NCBI RefSeq assembly: GCF_027409185.1
Contig: NC_084463.1
Span: 68,805,852 to 68,869,851 of the forward strand
Source: Cynocephalus volans
Taxonomy: Eukaryota; Chordata; Mammalia; Dermoptera; Cynocephalidae
Reading direction: 5' to 3'
DNA length: 64,000 bases
The notes under the pieces were generated by a model, which saw only the letters and a program-made list of their open reading frames with translations, ran no database searches and was not told where the DNA came from. The position numbers and the translations under genes are program-made. This document shows, one piece after another, positions 10,191 to 22,052 of the stretch (its first letter is position 1; every line of letters starts with the position of its first letter).

Positions 10191-12189
10191 AATTAGTTGG
10201 GTAGTGTTACCTCTTCTATTTCCTGGAAGAACTTGTATAAAATTCGTATTAATTCTTCTTTGAACTTTTGTGCTCATTATTTCTTCTTAAACCCACTGTA
10301 ATCTTTTCTATCCCCACCCCACCCCTAAATCATCAGTGACTTCTGTTTAATCATTAGGACCTAACTCTCTTCCCTTAGTTTCTACCAACTCTCCTTTTTT
10401 ACCTCCATTTCTGTCTCTGTTGTTTATGAGTTCTTCCTCAGCCGTATAACATGCTTATCTTGTCTTCTGCAAATTGTATTTTCACTATATTTTCAGTTCA
10501 TCTAGACCAGCATCTGGTTTGTGCTTCATAAATAATTTTTCAACTAAACTGCCTGTCTCTTAAGGTTAATTCTCCTTGGTGTTCCATCCTGGACACTCTT
10601 CTCTACTAATTCTACTTATGCTCCTTGAGTGATGTTTATCAATTTCACTGGATTTAGTTTATCATATCATGTGGATTGAGTCCCCCTGTTATTCAATTTC
10701 CAGCACCCTTTCTCTTTGATAGCATTTATAATTATTTTGATTCCTCAAAGTCTAAAAATAGAAATTTACTCAAATTAAATTAAGAAAACAGAAAATTTCA
10801 GCTTCTCTGCTTGGCCAGTCTGTGTAAAAGAAACATGGCAGGCTTTAACTTTTAACCACTTTATAAAAGTGAATATCTGTGCATAATGCTAATGTATTAG
10901 TTTGATAATTGAAAACTTATAATAAAGTTGTTTTACTTATGTTACTGTTCATGGGAATAAAAAATACATATATCGTTGGGTTTACTTCTTATTCATGTAC
11001 CATGAACCTTGATTTAATCCAGTACAAGTGCCAAATTATTTATTTCTATAGAATTATGTATGTGTAATTATCTATAAATACTTATGTGTAAATTATACTA
11101 GTTAAAAATTGTGGGAGAAAAGAAATTTAGGATGATATTATTTAAACTGTGTAGTTTCCAGTAGTAATTATGGCCACATTATAGAACAGGTAAACAGAGA
11201 AAATCTTAAATGCACAATGAATAAAAATATATATTAAAACTGAAAATTAAAATTAAATTATATGTATGTGTATATATGTGTACACACACATATACAACAT
11301 ATACATATCAGTCACGTATGGAATTAAAGTGTTATGAAACAAATATTCAGTATCTACCCACATCCTTTGCCCATTCCTCCCCAGCTGGATGGCCTGGAAG
11401 TTAGGGTAGTAATTACTGCTTTAGGATGATGGATCAAATATTTTTGCCAACATCTATGATCCTAATCTGTAAGAGACCTTTTAGAAACCCAAAGGAATGT
11501 AAGGTTATAGGAGATACATTTATCTTTTGATCCTCATCATCTAACTTTCTCTAACACATAGAGGGATTTAAATACATATCTTTTAGCTGATGAAAATATG
11601 TAGCATTTCCAAGGAGTGTCTAGGTGATTTAGACTGAGTGTCCCAAACAATTCTTTGGTTCTCTGAGGCAGGCTGTGGAGAGACCTCTACATTGCTGTTA
11701 CAGGTTATAGATGCTCCAGCCCATTGTTAGGCTGGAGAACTAGACCAGGAGTGACAGCCGGGCCACATTGTGCTATTGGGAAGATGCTTTGATTCTTTGC
11801 ACAACATTGACTCATGCCTGTCTATCTAATGTAGACTAATTAAAATCATACGGTCTGTTTACCAGCTTTGTGTGCCCTTTTGCATAGTACAAATACTCCC
11901 TGGCTATTCCCTTTAAACTTTCCTTTCCATCATCATGGAGTTGGTTAGAAAGGCTGGCTCAAACTTCTCACCTATTCTTTCTTCTTTCCAGTGATTCTGA
12001 CACTCCAGATAAAACTACTTTACAATGATGGCTCTTGTGTTTAACTTTGCTTTGAAGCCTTTAGGAATTATTAGAGAGCTACTTCTTTCCCTTCTCATAC
12101 CACTTTATAAGTGTGAACCTTTTGGTTAATGTCATTTAAAGGATTTGCTTACCTTTCATGTTAAATTTCTTATAGAAAATAAGTTTTAA

Positions 12190-12420
12190 CTTCTACTTGT
12201 TTAGCACATATTATGTGCTAAATCATGTATTATTTTTAATCTTCTCAACAACACAACTATATAGGTATAGTTTATTCCCATTTTACAGATGAAAAAATGA
12301 GAATCAAAGATTTTGAAGATATTTGAATCTAATATATCACAAGTAAATTGATGAACCAGCATTGGAACTCAAGTCTATCTGATTCTAAAGCCATACTCCT
12401 TTTTCCTTTTCACATTGTTA
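12190..12420 (-). repeat. MIR SINE
   Basis: Reverse MIR: 'ttcccattttacagatgaaa' followed by 'cattggaactcaagtctatc'. Confidence 0.7.
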
Positions 12421-12424
12421 AAAG

Positions 12425-12830
12425 AAAAACTTTACGTGAATTTAAGAGTTATTTTGAGCAAAGAACAATTCATGAACCGGGCATCACTTAGAGCCAGTAG
12501 AGATTCAGAGACCTCCAGTCCAGCAGTGTGAGCAGTTAAGTTTTTATAGGCTTAACAAAGAAGCAAAGTAGAGAAATTGCCTGATTGGCTACAGCAAGGC
12601 ATTTGCCCTATTTGGATATGGTCTGAAGGGAGGTCCCTAGTTGTATAACCAATTGGCTTGTTGGCTGTTTGTGATTGGCCAAGGCTCACTTTTTGGTTTT
12701 TGGTTGTTTTTTTTTTTTAAAGTTACAAGAAATTTTTCCAAGTTAACTTCCAGTTTGCTTATATAAGACCTCTGGTTACAGAGACAACCTCAGGCTAACG
12801 GCCTTATTTGCTTTTACCACATCATATGCT
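12425..12830. mobile_element. LTR-like repeat, family not named
   Basis: The left part ('ttttgagcaaagaacaattc') is shared with a second copy at the right edge of the window (63640 onward). The composition and the TATATAAGA-like box near 12762 suggest an LTR. I do not recognise the family with certainty. Confidence 0.45.
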
Positions 12831-13091
12831 CTTGGGAAAATATATGATTTTTCAGACAAGCCAATATTTCAATTCTTTGTATTTTATAGGTATTAGAAAA
12901 GGAGGAAAAACCATGTATAATTTAAAAAATAGTCTTCAAGTGACTTAAGAAGTATGCCTTGTGAGGAGAAGAATTAGTCCTGGTACATTAGCCATACATA
13001 ATTATCTTTACACCTCACTCCAATTTGGGCTACTCTTTTTCCATCCTAGATAGTATGTTATCAATATTCTTAAGTAAAGATTTGAACTGTT

Positions 13092-13682
13092 GTGATAGTT
13101 AATTTTATGTGTAAGCTTGACTGGGCCATGGGTGTCCAGACATTTGGTCAGACATTCTGGGTGTGTCTGTGAGGGTATTTTTGGATGACATGAACATTTG
13201 CATCAGCGAACCAAGTAAAGCAGATTGCCCTCCTTGTGTGGGTGGGCCTCACCCAATCAACTGAAGCCCTGAATAGAATAAAAAATCTGAGTAAGAGGGA
13301 ATTTCTCCTGCCTCACTGTTTGAGCTGGGACATCAGTCTTTTCCTACCTTTAGAGTCAAATCAAAAAATCAGCTTTTCTTGGGTCTCAAGTCTGTTGGCT
13401 TTTGGAGTGGAACTTATACCATTGGCTGTCATGGTTCTCAGGCCTTTGGACTCAGACTGGAACCATACTATCAGCTCTCCTTGGATCTCCAGCTGGCCAA
13501 CTATAGACCCTGGGGACTTCTCATTCTCTATAATCACATGAGCCAATTCCTTATAATCTATTTCTGTGTAAATATACATATACTCATGCATATATATATA
13601 TATATATAAACACACACATTTATATATATATATACACACGCATACACACACACACACACATTTTCCTATTGGTTCTGTTTCT
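13092..13682 (+). mobile_element. LTR-like interspersed repeat, copy 1
   Basis: Begins 'ttaattttatgtgtaagctt' with 'gactgggccatgggtgtcc' and ends with the tail 'cctattggttctgtttct'. This repeat is common across placentals, but I do not commit to a family name. Dinucleotide tracts fill its right part (13587-13660). A reversed copy starts at 13992. Open frames at 13236-13657 belong to it and are not genes. Confidence 0.65.
13587..13660. repeat. (TA)n and (CA)n microsatellite
   Basis: TA runs flank short ACAC stretches, followed by an ACACAC run. Low complexity. Confidence 0.9.
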
Positions 13683-13904
13683 TGGCTTGCTTTTCTTCAG
13701 AACTGCCCCCAAACCTGTCATTATCTCTTTCCCTTCATGACACCCACTCCCATTCTTAATTGTCTCCCTCCTCACAATTACCTAGAACACTACTCACAAA
13801 ATTATTTCTGCAGATAACTTATTTTTCTGACAGTATGGCCAATTTCATCCTATTACTTTCCCTGAACACACGCATGCACATACACACACAAGCAAACTAT
13901 TTTT

Positions 13905-14545
13905 CACACAGTACATCAGCTATCTAATGGAACATTCTGTGATCATGGAAATGTTTTATATTTGTTCCTTGTACAATAGCCACTGCCCACATGTATTAGT
14001 CTGAAGTCTCCAGAAAAACAAAACCAATAGGGGATGTGTATATACATATATATATAGAGAGAGAGACAGAGACAGGGAGAAAAGGAATTGGCTCACCTGC
14101 TTATGTAAGCTGAGAAGTCCTAAGACCTGCAGTGAGAAAGCTAGAGACCTGAGAGAGCTGATGGTATAGTTCCAGTCTGAGTCTGAAGGCAGAAGATGGT
14201 ATCCCAGCTGAAGACAGTCAGACAGAGAGAAAGAATTCTTACTCAGCCGATGAGGCTTACCCACATTGGGGAGAGCAATCTGCTTTACTCAGTCTACCAA
14301 TTTAAGTGCTAATCTCACCCAGAAACACCTCACAGACATATCCAGAAGTGTTTAACCAAATATATAGCACCCTGTGGCCTGGACATGCTGACACATAAAA
14401 TTAACTATCTCACGATATGTGGCTGACCACTTAAAATATGTCTAGAGCAACCAAGGACCTGAATTTTTAATTGTATTTAATTGTAAGTAATTCAAATTCA
14501 AATAACTCATGGCTTATGGTTACCATATTGGACCTTACAAAAGGT
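13905..14545. mobile_element. TIR-type element (family T), split copy
   Basis: Left piece 13905-13991 ('tgatcatggaaatgttttat') and right piece about 14415-14545 ('tggttaccatattggacc') match the two ends of a repeat seen again at 30580, 49667, 57375 and 60980. The gap is filled by the LTR-like repeat at 13992-14412, which inserted later. Confidence 0.5.
13992..14412 (-). mobile_element. LTR-like interspersed repeat, copy 2, inverted
   Basis: Reverse orientation of the element at 13092: starts 'tgtattagtctgaagtctcc' and ends 'acacataaaattaact'. With copy 1 it makes an inverted pair with a loop of about 310 bases. Confidence 0.65.
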
Positions 14546-15077
14546 CACAACTATTTAATACAGTCTGGCACTCCGATCTTTTTCAACCAATTCTCTTGTA
14601 AAAGTCAAATCTTAGAAGGTATGTAGTCTATATTCCAAATCAGCATTTTGACAGTTGCTTTGCTACCAGAAGAAAATGGATGGGATGGGAGGGGGATATG
14701 TTGGGTATATACTCAAATACTAACTACTATAGAAATAACACCTCTTATGTATAACAATAAGACCAGTCATGTATTGAGATCCTATGTAAGCTATTTATAC
14801 AACTTGTAAGTTTTACCATTTAACACATTTATATAGCTGAGCATTATCCCTTGATAGTATACTTTTTATTCCAATGAGCTCAACATTTATGAAATTATAA
14901 AGGAATTTATATTTAATGTCATAAAAATAAATGTTTATAACAAGATTTACTATATTATGATTGTTCTTAGTGAGCATTGTATGTAATTGACAAAAAGAGG
15001 GCAAATTTTGGAGTCTGAAAATTTCCATTCTGTACTACATCAGTAATTTTTTTTTTTCATTCTAGTTCTAAGAACGG

Positions 15078-15310
15078 ATGGAATTGGCTATGGATAATTC
15101 ATATGATTTCAGTCAACAAAGCTCATGTAATGGAATTCCATCTGAGAAGAAAAACAACTTCCTTGTGTCAGAAGATCATGGACAGAAAATCTTAAGTGTA
15201 CTACAGAATTTTAGAGAACAAAATGTCTTTTATGATTTCAAAATAATCATGAAAGATGAAATAATCCCATGTCATCGTTGTGTGTTAGCAGCATGCAGTG
15301 ACTTTTTCAG
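15078..15310 (+). CDS. KBTBD3: KBTBD3 coding exon A (N-terminus and first half of BTB)
   Basis: KBTBD3 is a BTB-BACK-kelch protein. By family it is expected to act as a substrate adaptor for CUL3 ubiquitin ligases, though its own substrate is not known to me. The exon follows a polypyrimidine tract and AG at 15064-15065 and starts translation at 15078. It encodes residues 1-77 and two bases of codon 78. Residues from about 46 (REQNVFYDFKIIMKDEIIPC) hold the first BTB strands and the HRCVLAACSDFF helix typical of the fold. The donor is CAG|GTACTT at 15310/15311. The first ATG has C at -3 and G at +4, while Met5 (15090) has the better G at -3 and G at +4, so some initiation at Met5 is possible. 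The exon joins 19231-20833 in phase 2 to give R78. Confidence 0.95.
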
Positions 15311-16685
15311 GTACTTTACCTTGTCTATGCCTCAGATTTTATGATATAGATAATTAAGTTATATTTTATAACTATACTCAGTTTTTCTCCGACAGAAGCA
15401 TGCAATAGTAATTTTTAATTAAAACAAAAAAACTAATTAGAACAAAGATTAGCAATTTTTTGAGTAGGAGAGTTTAATGCTATCTTTTTTTAAAGCTTGG
15501 ATCTTCCCAAGCCAGCATTTCCCAAAGTTCTGTGGAATATTGGTCCCTTGAAATGCTCTGGGGGAAAAAAAATTTTTTTTCATCTGGGGTCAACTTTGTT
15601 TGGGGATCCTGTACTATGAGCAAAAGACAAGTTAAACAAAAATGGAAAGAAAGTTCAAAGAAAATTAGTCTGAGAGGAAAATAAATTTTAGTTGTGTAGT
15701 ATAGCCCTGTATTATCTAATGGGAGGGGCTCTAATCCAGAGAATTTAAAAAGTTCTCCTCTCATTGGCAAAGATATCACTAGTAAGGGAAAGTACTTCTT
15801 AGATATGAAACGTTTTTTAAGAGCACCCAACTTGCTCTGATTCTAAGCAGCCTTCTGAATATATTTTAATTTCCAGTGTAGATCACCTTACAGGGAATGT
15901 CTTAGTCATGACAGTGCAAGAATCTGCTATGATGACAGCAGGTTTCTGATTTTGCAAGGTTAAGGATCAGACACATGATCTTAGTACTGTGGTAATTGTA
16001 TCAAGGTAATGCATCCTGTACAGCCCTTTGGTCAACAGACAGGCCTCTCATGCTGACACCCTGGCCTTCAGCTCTTATAGTCCTACTGCAATAAACTTAA
16101 ATCCTAATTGCAGTATTTTGCATTGTGTTCAATTTTGGAAGCAATTTTAATTCAAAGTGGGCAGGGTTTAAATCTCCAATAAATAAACATGATAAAAATG
16201 GAGTAAGATTTAAGATATAGAAACACCTAGATGCAAGTTAATTTATATTGTTTTTTATCCTTAATTCAACACCTATTTTTTTACCAATGTCTAGACCTCA
16301 CCCTTATTGCTTTCTGGAGTAATTCTTATAAGCTGGACTTCATTCAGCAAACATCTCTTGAGATCTACTACTTGCTAAACACCTGCTCCTATAGGCTTTC
16401 TTGCTTTGAATTTGTGAGCAGTGGCTCAGTGCTGCATCACAGTTTACTGGAGGACAGGTTGGCTACAGCAGTCTTAAACTAGCTGTTTGCCTTCATCTCT
16501 TCATTTCTTATCACAGGTACTTTGAGTTATTCTTCTTTGAACTCTATTGGGTCCCTAACCGTTCTTGTACTCTGCCATTCTCAGGTTCTACCAGTGTCTT
16601 CCTGCTTCTCTTCTAATCCAGGTTTTCTTCCATTTAACTCTTTTCTGCTCCCATATTCTTCGTGTCATCTCTTCATCACAGGAAG

Positions 16686-16960
16686 CTGTGTAGTATCATT
16701 GTTAAATACTTGTCCTCTTAATACATGTGCCTGAAATCTAAATCCCAACTCTACCACTTACTAGACATGTGACCTTAGGCAAGTTACTTAACCTCTTTAG
16801 GCCTCAGTTTCCTCATTTGTAAAAAATTAAGATAATAAAAATAGGACCTAACTCCTAGGATCATTATGTGTGTTAAATGAAATAATTTGTAAATAATGAT
16901 TAGCACAATGCCCACTGCATTCAATTAATGTTAGCTGCTATCATGATGATTATTATTTCT
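16686..16960 (+). repeat. MIR SINE
   Basis: Clear MIR core: 'ccaactctaccacttactag', 'atgtgaccttaggcaagtta', 'ctcagtttcctcatttgtaa'. Confidence 0.85.
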
Positions 16961-17749
16961 AACCTAGCAAAAAATGGAAATAATATGGTGTAAACATACA
17001 ACTTTATTTCCGTTATGTTTTCATGCTAATAAAATAAGAAGTTCATGTAAATATTTGAATTTGCAGTCCTCTACTCTTCTTGTTGAAGTTACTTTTTAAA
17101 AAATACATTTAATAAAATACATTTTTTAAATGTACATGCACATAATTTTTGTCCATAGTACTTTGTTCACCTTGCTTCTAGTTTTTTATGGGTCTGCTTT
17201 TAATTTTTAAAATTACTGTTATAACAATATATTTTCTAAAAATTTTCTGTCTTTTAAATAACACAAATGACAGATTCTTTATTATATGTAGTATTTTGTT
17301 AAATGAGTGCACAGTTCACATAAAAATATTTACAACTGTAGATAGAAATTTGATAATTTACACTCTTACATAGGCCACTAATTTATAATATTTGTGTTAT
17401 GATTAAACTCACTAGAATATTGGAAGGGAAATGTAAAATAAAAATGTCAGAAAAGTGTACAATGCATGGTAAATTCACTTTATAATGTTTTTAGAAAATG
17501 AAAATTATTATTGAGATGTAAAGTCATGGAAGACAAGAAATTGAAAAAGAATCACAGACATTTTATTATCACTTTATGATAAAATAGTAAATTCGAGATA
17601 GATGTTAACTGGATACTTTAAAGATGAGTAGGATTAAGTATAGAAATATGATCTTACTTGTGTCTTCTCTAAGAAAATGTGAAAGCTGATGGTAAATTAA
17701 AAATATATGGAATCTTATAGAAAACATTTGCTTTCTTAAAATAATAACA

Positions 17750-17950
17750 ATAACAGCTAATTCTTTGCATTGATTAACTCATTTAATCCTCTCAACCCCG
17801 TAAGATAGATACTACTGGTATTCCCATTCTCAGATGAAGAATTTGAAGCACAATAAAGTTAAGTCACCTCCCCAAGGTCACACAGCTAATAAGTGGCAGA
17901 GAATAGCTGTATCCACCCAGGCAGCCAGATTCTAGAAGTTGTGCTCTTAA
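17750..17950 (-). repeat. MIR SINE
   Basis: Reverse MIR: 'attaactcatttaatcctct' and 'caaggtcacacagctaataa'. Confidence 0.8.
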
Positions 17951-19230
17951 TATTACCCTAAACTGACTATCAATGTATTCATAATCTAATATAATTATAA
18001 TCACAGGTTAATATTACTTTTGGTATAGATTATTTTATAAACCCTGCATAATGTGTAGCATGTACACAATTTTTTAATTATATTTATTTGGTTTTGTTTT
18101 AAGGACTACTGAACAGCCTAGTAGTAAGTCATTTTGTCATCCTTCATTTTGCTAAGAGGTACTCCTTATTTGCAATGCTCCTTATATTTTTCAGTTGGAT
18201 GCTGTGCTTCTTAAATAGTTTAGTCACCCTCTGAAGTAACTCTAGTAAGTAGATTGGTTTTCTCCCAAAGTGCTTGGGCATTTAGATGCAGTACTCACAA
18301 AGGTATCCTGGACAACACTGGCACAAATACAAACCATTATTAAACCTAATCAATAATAAAATGCATTTTAGTCCCTGTCCACACATTTACAAATAATTTA
18401 TATTTTTGCCTAAACTGAATCAAAGAAATTGTCAATTGCTTAGATTCTGTCAACTTTAACAACTTTTATCTGGGGATAAAATAGAACATATTATGAAGAA
18501 CTTTCAAGCTGGTCTGCTTATTCAGATGTGAGAACCCATCTCCATCGCTCTGTGACTATTACCACAAAACCTTATTTTTTGGCTTTTTGACTTAGTGTGA
18601 TATGCTGTTATTATTTAGTTTTATAAATATGTTCCTTTTTTCCTAGACCATTGTATAAAATGTGTCTTTTTAGAAGTGTGTCTTATTTGGTGGAATTCCC
18701 CACACAGACAGGTTCACTGGAGACATCTGGTATCTCACTGTGTGCCATTTTCCTTGTTTCATTACTGTCAAATTGAAGATTCATTTGAAAGAGACTTTTA
18801 AATCCTAAACCCAAAAGCATTATATTTTAAGTAATTTTAGTTATCATAAGCACATTTGATGCAAGTTAACCCATAAAGAAATTCTTCCATTAAAGAGATT
18901 TTTCCCTAATTTTATGAATAATATATAAGAATAATCAGTATAAAAAATTTGAACTTCTTATAGTCTTTTTTGGATTAGTTGCTATAGCTCAGCTGAAATG
19001 TATATATTTTTAATATGGGAATTAGGTAATATGTTTGTTAGCAGATAAGTAATATGGTCTATAATCTAGATTTTAAAATAATTTACTAGTATGATTATTA
19101 AAAGATTATTTTGTAAATATATTTTAAATCAACGTAAGGGTAAAGGAAACCTCTTTAAGGTAATATTGAAAATAATTATGGAATAAAATATTTCTGTTTA
19201 CTTGTTCTTCTGTGTTCCTTATTTTTGCAG

Positions 19231-20833
19231 GGCTATGTTTGAAGTAAACATGAAAGAAAGAGATGACGGAAGTGTTACCATTACTAATTTGTCCTCCAGA
19301 GCAGTAAAAGCGTTTCTCGATTATGCCTATACTGGGAAAACAAAAATAACAGATGATAATGTGGAAATGTTCTTCCAGTTGTCGTCATTTCTTCAAGTTT
19401 CCTTCCTATCCAAAGCTTGCAGTGACTTTTTAATAAAAAGTATGAATCTTGTCAATTGTTTACAGTTATTATCTATATCAGATAGCTATGGCTCTACCCG
19501 TTTGTTTGATCATGCATTACACTTTGTACAACATCATTTTTCTTTATTATTTAAATCCAGTGATTTCTTAGAGATGAGTTTTGGAATACTGCAAAAATGT
19601 CTGGAATCAGATGAATTAAATGTTCCCGAAGAAGAAACAGTACTGAAGGTCGTCCTTAGTTGGACTAAACATAACTTAGAATCAAGGCAAAAGCATCTGC
19701 CTCATTTGATTAAAAAAGTAAGATTGCATCAGTTATCTGAGGAGACACTTCAAGACTGTCTGCTCAGTGAAGAGTGTTTACTCAAAAGCACAAACTGTTT
19801 TGACATAATCATGGATTCAATTAAGTGTGTACAAGGTTCTGGTGGACTTTTCCCTGATGCCCGACCATCCACAACTGAAAAATATATATTTATTCACAAA
19901 ACTGAGGAAAATGGAGAAAATCAATATACATTTTGCTATAATATTAAAATGGATTCATGGAAAATACTGCCACAGTCACACCTAATTGATTTGCCAGGAT
20001 CTAGTCTGTCTAGTTATGGAGAGAAAATATTCTTGACAGGTGGTTGCAAAGGGAAGTGTTGTAGAACAATTCGACTTCATATTGCTGAAACATACCATGA
20101 TGCCACTGATCAAACCTGGTGCTACTGTCCAGTCAAAAATGAATTCTTCTTGGTATCAACTATGAAAACACCAAGAACGATGCATGCATCAGTTATGGCT
20201 CTCAATAGATTATTTGTTATAGGTGGAAAGACTAGAGGATCTCAGGACATTAAAAGTCTCTTAGATGTTGAATCTTACAACCCTCTTTCCAAAGAATGGA
20301 TATCTGTTAGCCCGTTACCCAGAGGCATATACTATCCAGAAGCAAGCGCATGCCAAAATGTCATTTATGTTCTTGGATCAGAGGTAGAAATTACAGATGC
20401 CTTTAACCCATCACTTGATTGCTTTTTTAAGTACAATGCTACAACTGATCAGTGGTCTGAACTAGTAGCAGAGTTTGGGCAGTTTTTCCATGCAACACTG
20501 ATTAAAGCCGTCCCAGTAAACTGTACTCTGTATATATGTGACCTTTCCACCTATAAGGTTTATAGTTTTTGTCCAGATACTTGTGTTTGGAAGGGTGAAG
20601 GATCTTTTGAATGTGCAGGCTTTAATGCAGGTGCAATTGGAATTGAAGATAAAATTTATATATTAGGTGGTGATTATGCACCAGACGAAATCACTGATGA
20701 AGTGCAGGTCTACCACAGCAGCAGGTCTGAGTGGGAAGAAGTTTCACCAATGCCAAGAGCCTTAACTGAATTTCACTGCCAGGTGATTCAGTTTAATAAA
20801 TACAGGGACCCATGGTTTTCTAATCATTTCTAA
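19231..20833 (+). CDS. KBTBD3: KBTBD3 coding exon B (rest of BTB, BACK, kelch)
   Basis: The exon opens after TTTTTGCAG at 19230 and runs without interruption to TAA at 20831-20833, giving residues 78-611. The total length is close to the roughly 612 residues I remember for human. The BTB domain continues to about residue 148 (DGSVTITNLSSRAVKAFLDY, then YAYTGKTKITDDNVEMFF). The 3-box/BACK domain follows (about 150-265; LVNCLQLLSISDSYG, VLKVVLSWTKHN). Kelch blades occupy about 290-600, with diglycine or related turns at FLTGG (about 345), LFVIGG (about 405), IYVLGS (about 456) and IYILGG (about 553), plus paired W/Y residues such as KEWISVSPLPRG and SEWEEVSPMPRA. The blades are degenerate, as is usual for KBTBD proteins. 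The reading frame upstream of 19231 is intron and not coding. No break is seen, so the gene looks functional. Confidence 0.96.
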
Positions 20834-20920
20834 AAGTAGTATGTGCTTCGATATTCTAAAATTATTCCAGTTCTAGTAACCTACAGTAAATTTGTTAACC
20901 ATGATTGGTAAAAAGGTCTT

Positions 20921-20926
20921 AATAAA
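20921..20926 (+). terminator. KBTBD3: poly(A) signal AATAAA, KBTBD3
   Basis: First canonical hexamer after the stop codon, 88 bases downstream of it. It would give a very short 3' UTR. Confidence 0.5.
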
Positions 20927-20971
20927 AATTTCCTGCTACTAGAGAATTAATATGTATGTGTGTCATATATG

Positions 20972-20977
20972 AATAAA
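20972..20977 (+). terminator. KBTBD3: poly(A) signal AATAAA, KBTBD3 (second)
   Basis: Second canonical hexamer; another follows at 21240-21245. Which is used cannot be decided from sequence. Confidence 0.5.
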
Positions 20978-21863
20978 CAGTTTCCAGAAACTTAAAATAC
21001 AAAATACATTTTACCAAAAATTATATTGAATATAATAATTTAATCTTGGAGAATCCAGAATATTTAGTATGTTCATATGTAAATGTCATAGGCTTTGATG
21101 CGTTGATGTTTAAAGCACTTTATCCATGAAAGACTAGTAAAAACAAATCCAAGTTCACAGATTGGTACTATTTATGTGGGAGAAATCTCTTGAGGTAGTA
21201 AAAATGAATTATTTACACTCTATATTATATAAAATGAAAAATAAATTTGGGATGTGAATCCTACCTTGTTACTGTAGGTGAAAGAGTTGTTGCATTCCTA
21301 TCCTTTCTGATCATTGGTTAACTTCTTTTAAGCACTTCTTTTCTTTTTCCATTTTTTTGGTCAGAAATTTTTCTGAAATGCATTATATTTCCCCAGCCTG
21401 TTGAACAATACACTAAACATAGTTTAACTTTTTTTATGATTCAACTCTTCATTAAGAGCGTCATGTATCATGTTATAATGTCATAATGCCACTGGCAGTT
21501 ACTTAAATGTTTTTAAAATTGTTGATTCTATTAGTTTTCAGTGTCAGTTGGTTTCAATTTCTAGCATCATATCTCTCTTTGTATTTTCGGGTGCAATTTT
21601 AGTAAATGAATATTTTTAATTTAATTAGTAGTTCTAAGGATACCAGGCCTGAGTTTATCTTAACATGTAACCCATTAGGTAAAGTTCTTGGATTCTGGTA
21701 TGGTAGTCCTAAAATACTTTTTCTGTATCATTGCCATGTTCCAACATAATTGAAGATGTAGAAAATTTGACCTCTAGATAAGTGGATCATTGTTGTTACA
21801 TTTTTTACACTTTGTCCAAATTTGAGCTACAATGAGAAATTTCGATTAATTAGAATTAATTTA

Positions 21864-22029
21864 GGGCCAGCCCCGTGGCTCACTCAGGAGAGTGCAGCGC
21901 TGGTAGCGCCGAAGCCACGGGTTCGGATCCTGTATAGGGATGGCCGGTGCACTCACTGGCTGAGCGTGGTGCAGACCACACCGGGCCGGGGGTTGCAATC
22001 CCTTTACCAGTCAAAAAAAAAAAAAAAAA
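21864..22029 (+). mobile_element. tRNA-Ile-derived SINE, dimer (CYN-type)
   Basis: GGGCCAGCCCCGTGGCTCAC opens unit 1 and GGCCGGTGCACTCACTGGC unit 2. A long uninterrupted A tail and a short repeat ATTAATTTA on both sides point to recent insertion. GC content is well above the surroundings. Confidence 0.85.
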
Positions 22030-22052
22030 ATTAATTTAAAATTTCAATTTCA

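Larger units (their letters stand above)
7115..10285 (-). mobile_element. old L1, ORF2 and 3' part, with later insertions
   Basis: The plus strand reads as the reverse complement of L1 ORF2 throughout. Recognisable blocks include 'aaggtgaatacccagcagta' near 7750, 'tcttgattactgtagctata' near 8700 and 'atggtggattacattgattg' near 9870. Many stops make it dead. Three tRNA-Ile SINEs have inserted (7981, 8780, 10098) and a 93-bp block is duplicated at 9021-9206. A (GT)n tract sits at 7259-7287 near its 3' side. Confidence 0.8.
1381..15065 (+). other. KBTBD3: KBTBD3 5' intron region
   Basis: This is the long stretch between the promoter and the first coding exon. It is mostly repeats, listed separately: tRNA-Ile SINEs, nested LTRs at 3.4-4.4 kb, L2 and MIR at 4.4-5.4 kb, an old L1 at 7.1-10.3 kb, and an inverted repeat pair at 13.1-14.4 kb. 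I can assign no feature to about 5380-6310, 6450-7110, 10290-12180 and 14560-15050, which are AT-rich and free of convincing open frames. Confidence 0.7.
15311..19230 (+). other. KBTBD3: KBTBD3 intron splitting the BTB domain
   Basis: Phase-2 intron of 3.9 kb with GTACTT donor and TTTTTGCAG acceptor. It holds a forward MIR (about 16686-16960) and a reverse MIR (about 17750-17950). The rest is AT-rich sequence with no repeat or gene I can name. Open frames here (15480-15830, 16231-16482, 16522-16734, 17188-17373) show no domain features and I treat them as chance. Confidence 0.85.
20834..20980 (+). other. KBTBD3: KBTBD3 3' UTR (minimum extent)
   Basis: Sequence after the stop codon with two closely spaced poly(A) hexamers and no repeat insertion. 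A longer form could run to the AATAAA at 21240-21245. The true 3' end needs transcript data. Confidence 0.6.

Noticed and set aside
13236-13657. Overlapping open frames of about 100 codons
   Set aside because: They lie within an interspersed repeat and run into TA/CA microsatellite, giving tyrosine/valine-cysteine runs.
19202-19230. Upstream extension MFFCVPYFC of the KBTBD3 exon frame
   Set aside because: It is translated intron: the polypyrimidine tract and the TTTTTGCAG acceptor lie here, and the first exon joins in phase at 19231.
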